A model generated the notes under the pieces. It made no database searches and was not told the DNA's origin. It saw nothing but the letters and a program-made list of their open reading frames with translations. Position numbers and translations under genes: made by a program. From Nansenia antarctica (lineage: Eukaryota > Chordata > Actinopteri > Argentiniformes > Microstomatidae), in NCBI GenBank assembly GCA_963989245.1, contig CAXDII010000756.1, positions 159,036 to 223,035 on the forward strand: 64,000 nt of DNA, read 5' to 3'. This document shows positions 60,187 to 64,000 of this stretch, piece after piece (the first letter of the stretch is position 1; each line of letters begins with the position of its first letter).

Positions 60187-63100
60187 TATTCAACAACAAG
60201 TCAAAATGTGCTCGTGAAAGGCAGAAAACAACACTGATAGTTTGATATAACTTGAGAACGAATGCAAAAAACAGTCCACTCTAAGAACAGGCCGCTTGGA
60301 CACTTTCAGAACAGCTCTCTTAATGACTGAAAACAGCTCTCGAAGAGATTGTCAAAAGAGACTCTGAAAACGAAACGTTGATCACTTTTGAGCAAAAGGC
60401 TGCACACACGCAATTCAAGTTGCTCTGATTGTCATTTAGAGTTACATTATAGGATTATTCAACAAGTCAAAATGTGCTCGTGAAAGGCAGAAAACAACAC
60501 TTTGATAGTTTGATATAACTTGGGAACGAATGCAAAAAACAGTCCACTCTAAGAACAGGCCGCTTGGACACTTTCAGAACAGCTCTGTTAATGACTGAAA
60601 ACAGCTCTCGAAGAGATTGTCAAAAGAGACTCTGAAAACGAAACGTTGATCACTTTTGAGCAAAAGGCTGCACACACGCAATTCAAGTTGCTCTGATTGT
60701 CATTTAGAGTTACATTATAGGATTATTCAACAACAAGTCAAAATGTGCTCGTGAAAGGCAGAAAACAACAATTTGATAGTTTGATATAACTTGAGAACGA
60801 ATGCAAAAAACAGTCCACTCTAAGAACAGGCCGCTTGGACACTTTCAGAACAGCTCTGTTAATGACTGAAAACAGCTCTCGAAGAGATTGTCAAAAGAGA
60901 CTCTGAAAACGAAACGTTGATCACTTTTGAGCAAAAGGCTGCACACACGCAATTCAAGTTGCTCTGATTGTCATTTAGAGTTACATTATAGGATTATTCA
61001 ACAACAAGTCAAAATGTGCTCGTGAAAGGCAGAAAACAACAATTTGATAGTTTGATATAACTTGAGAACGAATGCAAAAAACACAGTCCACTCTAAGAAC
61101 AGGCCGCTTGGACACTTTCAGAACAGCTCTGTTAATGACTGAAAACAGCTCTCGAAGAGATTGTCAAAAGAGACTCCGAAAACGAAACGTTGATCACTTT
61201 TGAGCAAAAGGCTGCACACACGCAATTCAAGTTGCTCTGATTGTCATTTAGAGTTACATTATAGGATTATTCAACAACAAGTCAAAATGTGCTCGTGAAA
61301 GGCAGAAAACAACACTTTGATAGTTTGATATAACTTGAGAACGAATGCAAAAAACAGTCCACTCTAAGAACAGGCCGCTTGGACACTTTCAGAACAGCTC
61401 TGTTAATGACTGAAAACAGCTCTCGAAGAGATTGTCAAAAGAGACTCTGAAAACGAAACGTTGATCACTTTTGAGCAAAAGGCTGCACACACGCAATTCA
61501 AGTTGCTCCTGATTGTCATTTAGAGTTACATTATAGGATTATTCAACAACAAGTCAAAATGTGCTCGTGAAAGGCAGAAAACAACACTTTGATAGTTTGA
61601 TATAACTTGAGAACGAATGCAAAAAACAGTCCACTCTAAGAACAGGCCGCTTGGACACTTTCAGAACAGCTCTGTTAATGACTGAAAACAGCTCTCGAAG
61701 AGATTGTCAAAAGAGACTCTGAAAACGAAACGTTGATCACTTTTGAGCAAAAGGCTGCACACACGCAATTCAAGTTGCTCTGATTGTCATTTAGAGTTAC
61801 AATATAGGATTATTCAACAACAAGTCAAAATGTGCTCGTGAAAGGCAGAAAACAACACTTTGATAGTTTGATATAACTTGAGAACGAATGCAAAAAACAG
61901 TCCACTCTAAGAACAGGCCGCTTGAACACTTTCAGAACAGCTCTGTTAATGACTGAAAACAGCTCTCGAAGAGATTGTCAAAAGAGACTCCGAAAACGAA
62001 ACGTTGATCACTTTTGAGCAAAAGGCTGCACACACGCAATTCAAGTTGCTCTGATTGTCATTTAGAGTTACATTATAGGATTATTCAACAACAAGTCAAA
62101 ATGTGCTCGTGAAAGGCAGAAAACAACACTTTGATAGTTTGATATAACTTGAGAACGAATGCAAAAAACAGTCCACTCTAAGAACAGGCCTCTTGGACAC
62201 TTTCAGAACAGCTCTGTTAATGACTGAAAACAGCTCTCGAAGAGATTGTCAAAAGAGACTCTGAAAACGAAACGTTGATCACTTTTGAGCAAAAGGCTGC
62301 ACACACGCAATTCAAGTTGCTCTGATTGTCATTTAGAGTTACAATATAGGATTATTCAACAACAAGTCAAAATGTGCTCGTGAAAGGCAGAAAACAACAC
62401 TTTGATAGTTTGATATAACTTGAGAACGAATGCAAAAAACAGTCCACTCTAAGAACAGGCCGCTTGGACACTTTCAGAACAGCTCAGTTAATGACTGAAA
62501 ACAGCTCTCGAAGAGATTGTCAAAAGAGACTCCGAAAACGAAACGTTGATCACTTTTGAGCAAAAGGCTGCACACACGCAATTCAAGTTGCTCTGATTGT
62601 CATTTAGAGTTACATTATAGGATTATTCAACAACAAGTCAAAATGTGCTCGTGAAAGGCAGAAAACAACACTTTGATAGTTTGATATAACTTGAGAACGA
62701 ATGCAAAAAACAGTCCACTCTAAGAACAGGCCGCTTGGACACTTTCAGAACAGCTCTGTTAATGACTGAAAACAGCTCTCGAAGAGATTGTCAAAAGAGA
62801 CTCTGAAAACGAAACGTTGATCACTTTTGAGCAAAAAGCTGCACACACGCAATTCAAGTTGCTCTGATTGTCATTTAGAGTTACATTATAGGATTATTCA
62901 ACAACAAGTCAAAATGTGCTCGTGAAAGGCAGAAAACAACACTTTGATAGTTTGATATAACTTGAGAACGAATGCAAAAAACAGTCCACTCTAAGAACAG
63001 GCCGCTTGGACACTTTCAGAACAGCTCTGTTAATGACTGAAAACAGCTCTCGAAGAGATTGTCAAAAGAGACTCTGAAAACGAAACGTTGATCACTTTTG

Positions 63101-64000
63101 AGCAAAAGGCTGCACACACGCAATTCAAGTTGCTCTGATTGTCATTTAGAGTTACATTATAGGATTATTCAACAACAAGTCAAAATGTGCTCGTGAAAGG
63201 CAGAAAACAACACTTTGATAGTTTGATATAACTTAAGAACGAATGCAAAAAACAGTCCACTCTAAGAACAGGCCGCTTGGACACTTTCAGAACAGCTCTG
63301 TTAATGACTGAAAACAGCTCTCGAAGAGATTGTCAAAAGAGACTCTGAAAACGAAACGTTGATCACTTTTGAGCAAAAGGCTGCACACACGCAATTCAAG
63401 TTGCTCTGATTGTCAATTAGAGTTACAATATAGGATTATTCAACAACAAGTCAAAATGTGCTCGTGAAAGGCAGAAAACAACACTTTGATAGTTTGATAT
63501 AACTTGAGAACGAATGCAAAAAACAGTCCACTCTAAGAACAGGCCGCTTGGACACTTTCAGAACAGCTCAGTTAATGACTGAAAACAGCTCTCGAAGAGA
63601 TTGTCAAAAGAGACTCTGAAAACGAAACGTTGATCACTTTTGAGCAAAAGGCTGCACACACGCAATTCAAGTTGCTCTGATTGTCATTTAGAGTTACATT
63701 ATAGGATTATTCAACAACAAGTCAAAATGTGCTCGTGAAAGGCAGAAAACAACAATTTGATAGTTTAATATAACTTGAGAACGAATGCAAAAAACAGTCC
63801 ACTCTAAGAACAGGCCGCTTGGACACTTTCAGAACAGCTCAGTTAATGACTGAAAACAGCTCTCGAAGAGATTGTCAAAAGAGACTCCGAAAACGAAACG
63901 TTGATCACTTTTGAGCAAAAGGCTGCACACACGCAATTCAAGTTGCTCTGATTGTCATTTAGAGTTACATTATAGGATTATTCAACAACAAGTCAAAATG

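Larger units (their letters stand above)
22898..64000 (+). repeat. 271-bp satellite array, right segment
   Basis: The array resumes immediately after the transposon, in the same orientation and register. It completes the interrupted monomer at 23097, then runs through about 151 further monomers (first full unit at 23098, last partial unit from 63979) to the window edge. The first 8 bases are the duplicated target site. Variant monomers are arranged in long-range periodic order (see the higher-order repeat entries). The array continues beyond the window. There is no gene in this 41-kb stretch: stops occur in every frame of each monomer. Confidence 0.98.
51536..64000 (+). repeat. Less ordered, more diverged right-hand part of the array
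   Basis: Monomers remain ~271 bp, but no higher-order period runs cleanly through the region and single-copy changes are dense. Examples are GGATTGTTC near 51810, GAGAATGAATG near 52690, AAAATGAAACG near 54432, GGAAACTTTC near 54632, GACTATGAAAAC near 54966 and a 3-nt loss near 55221. Others are GACTGTAAACAG near 57630, CTCTTAATG near 60319, TTGGGAAC near 60520, a CA insertion near 61083, a C insertion near 61508, GGCCTCTTGG near 62189 and TTAAGAAC near 63234. Two 262-bp divergent units lie within it. Confidence 0.7.

Noticed and set aside
1..64000. CENP-B box
   Set aside because: The closest match on the minus strand of CTCCG monomers (TTTCGTTTTCGGAGTCT) keeps only the TTCG half and lacks the required A and CGGG positions.
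1..64000. CRISPR array
   Set aside because: Whole 271-bp units are repeated with no unique spacers between short repeats, and the context is eukaryotic.
1..64000. tRNA, rRNA, telomeric TTAGGG repeats, LTR or LINE elements
   Set aside because: None seen. The satellite has no A/B-box pair that I could support, and the only non-satellite DNA is the 1972-bp hAT-like insertion.

Overview
This window is eukaryotic and almost entirely satellite DNA. I see no credible protein-coding gene, rRNA, tRNA or CRISPR array. A head-to-tail tandem array of a ~271-bp monomer fills 1-20925 and 22906-64000. That is about 77 full monomers, one interrupted monomer and about 151 more, all in the same orientation. 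The array is broken once, at 20926-22897, by a 1972-bp non-autonomous DNA transposon with hAT hallmarks: CAG...CTG ends and a perfect 8-bp target duplication. The long homogenised satellite, the (TG)n tract and the hAT fold-back element suggest an animal genome. My tentative reading is a teleost-like vertebrate, and no gene here can confirm that. Megabase satellite blocks of this kind usually lie in centromeric or pericentromeric, subtelomeric or sex-chromosome heterochromatin; the sequence does not say which.

Layout. From 1 to about 7.3 kb the array is mixed, with short 3- and 4-monomer higher-order repeats at 4064-7312. From about 7.3 to 29.3 kb a 10-monomer higher-order repeat of 2707 bp dominates, with shortened 6-, 7- and 9-monomer versions. 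The transposon sits in this zone. From about 28.5 to 38.8 kb a 14-monomer repeat of 3792 bp takes over; it contains a doubled 4-monomer block. From about 39 to 51.5 kb a different set of variants (CCCGTG and TTGAACAC monomers) forms repeats of 16, 14 and 9 monomers. From about 51.5 to 64 kb the order is looser, private mutations are denser, and two divergent 262-bp monomers appear (57224 and 59925), as expected nearer an array edge.

The transposon. In order it holds: a left terminus; ~100 bp of unique DNA; a 978-bp polypyrimidine minisatellite with a 31-bp unit; a (TG)n tract; ~250 bp of unique, CpG-rich, exon-like DNA; and a ~500-bp fold-back unit with its own hAT-type ends. The right end of the fold-back unit is also the right end of the whole insertion. 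The simplest reading is a composite hAT element that mobilised captured DNA between two related termini. No transposase is encoded.

The most informative signals are the exact insertion footprint (the empty site is preserved in sister monomers), the composite structure of the insertion, and the changing higher-order repeat periods along one array. Long ORFs in the insertion are artefacts of a 31-bp repeat that is open in every frame.
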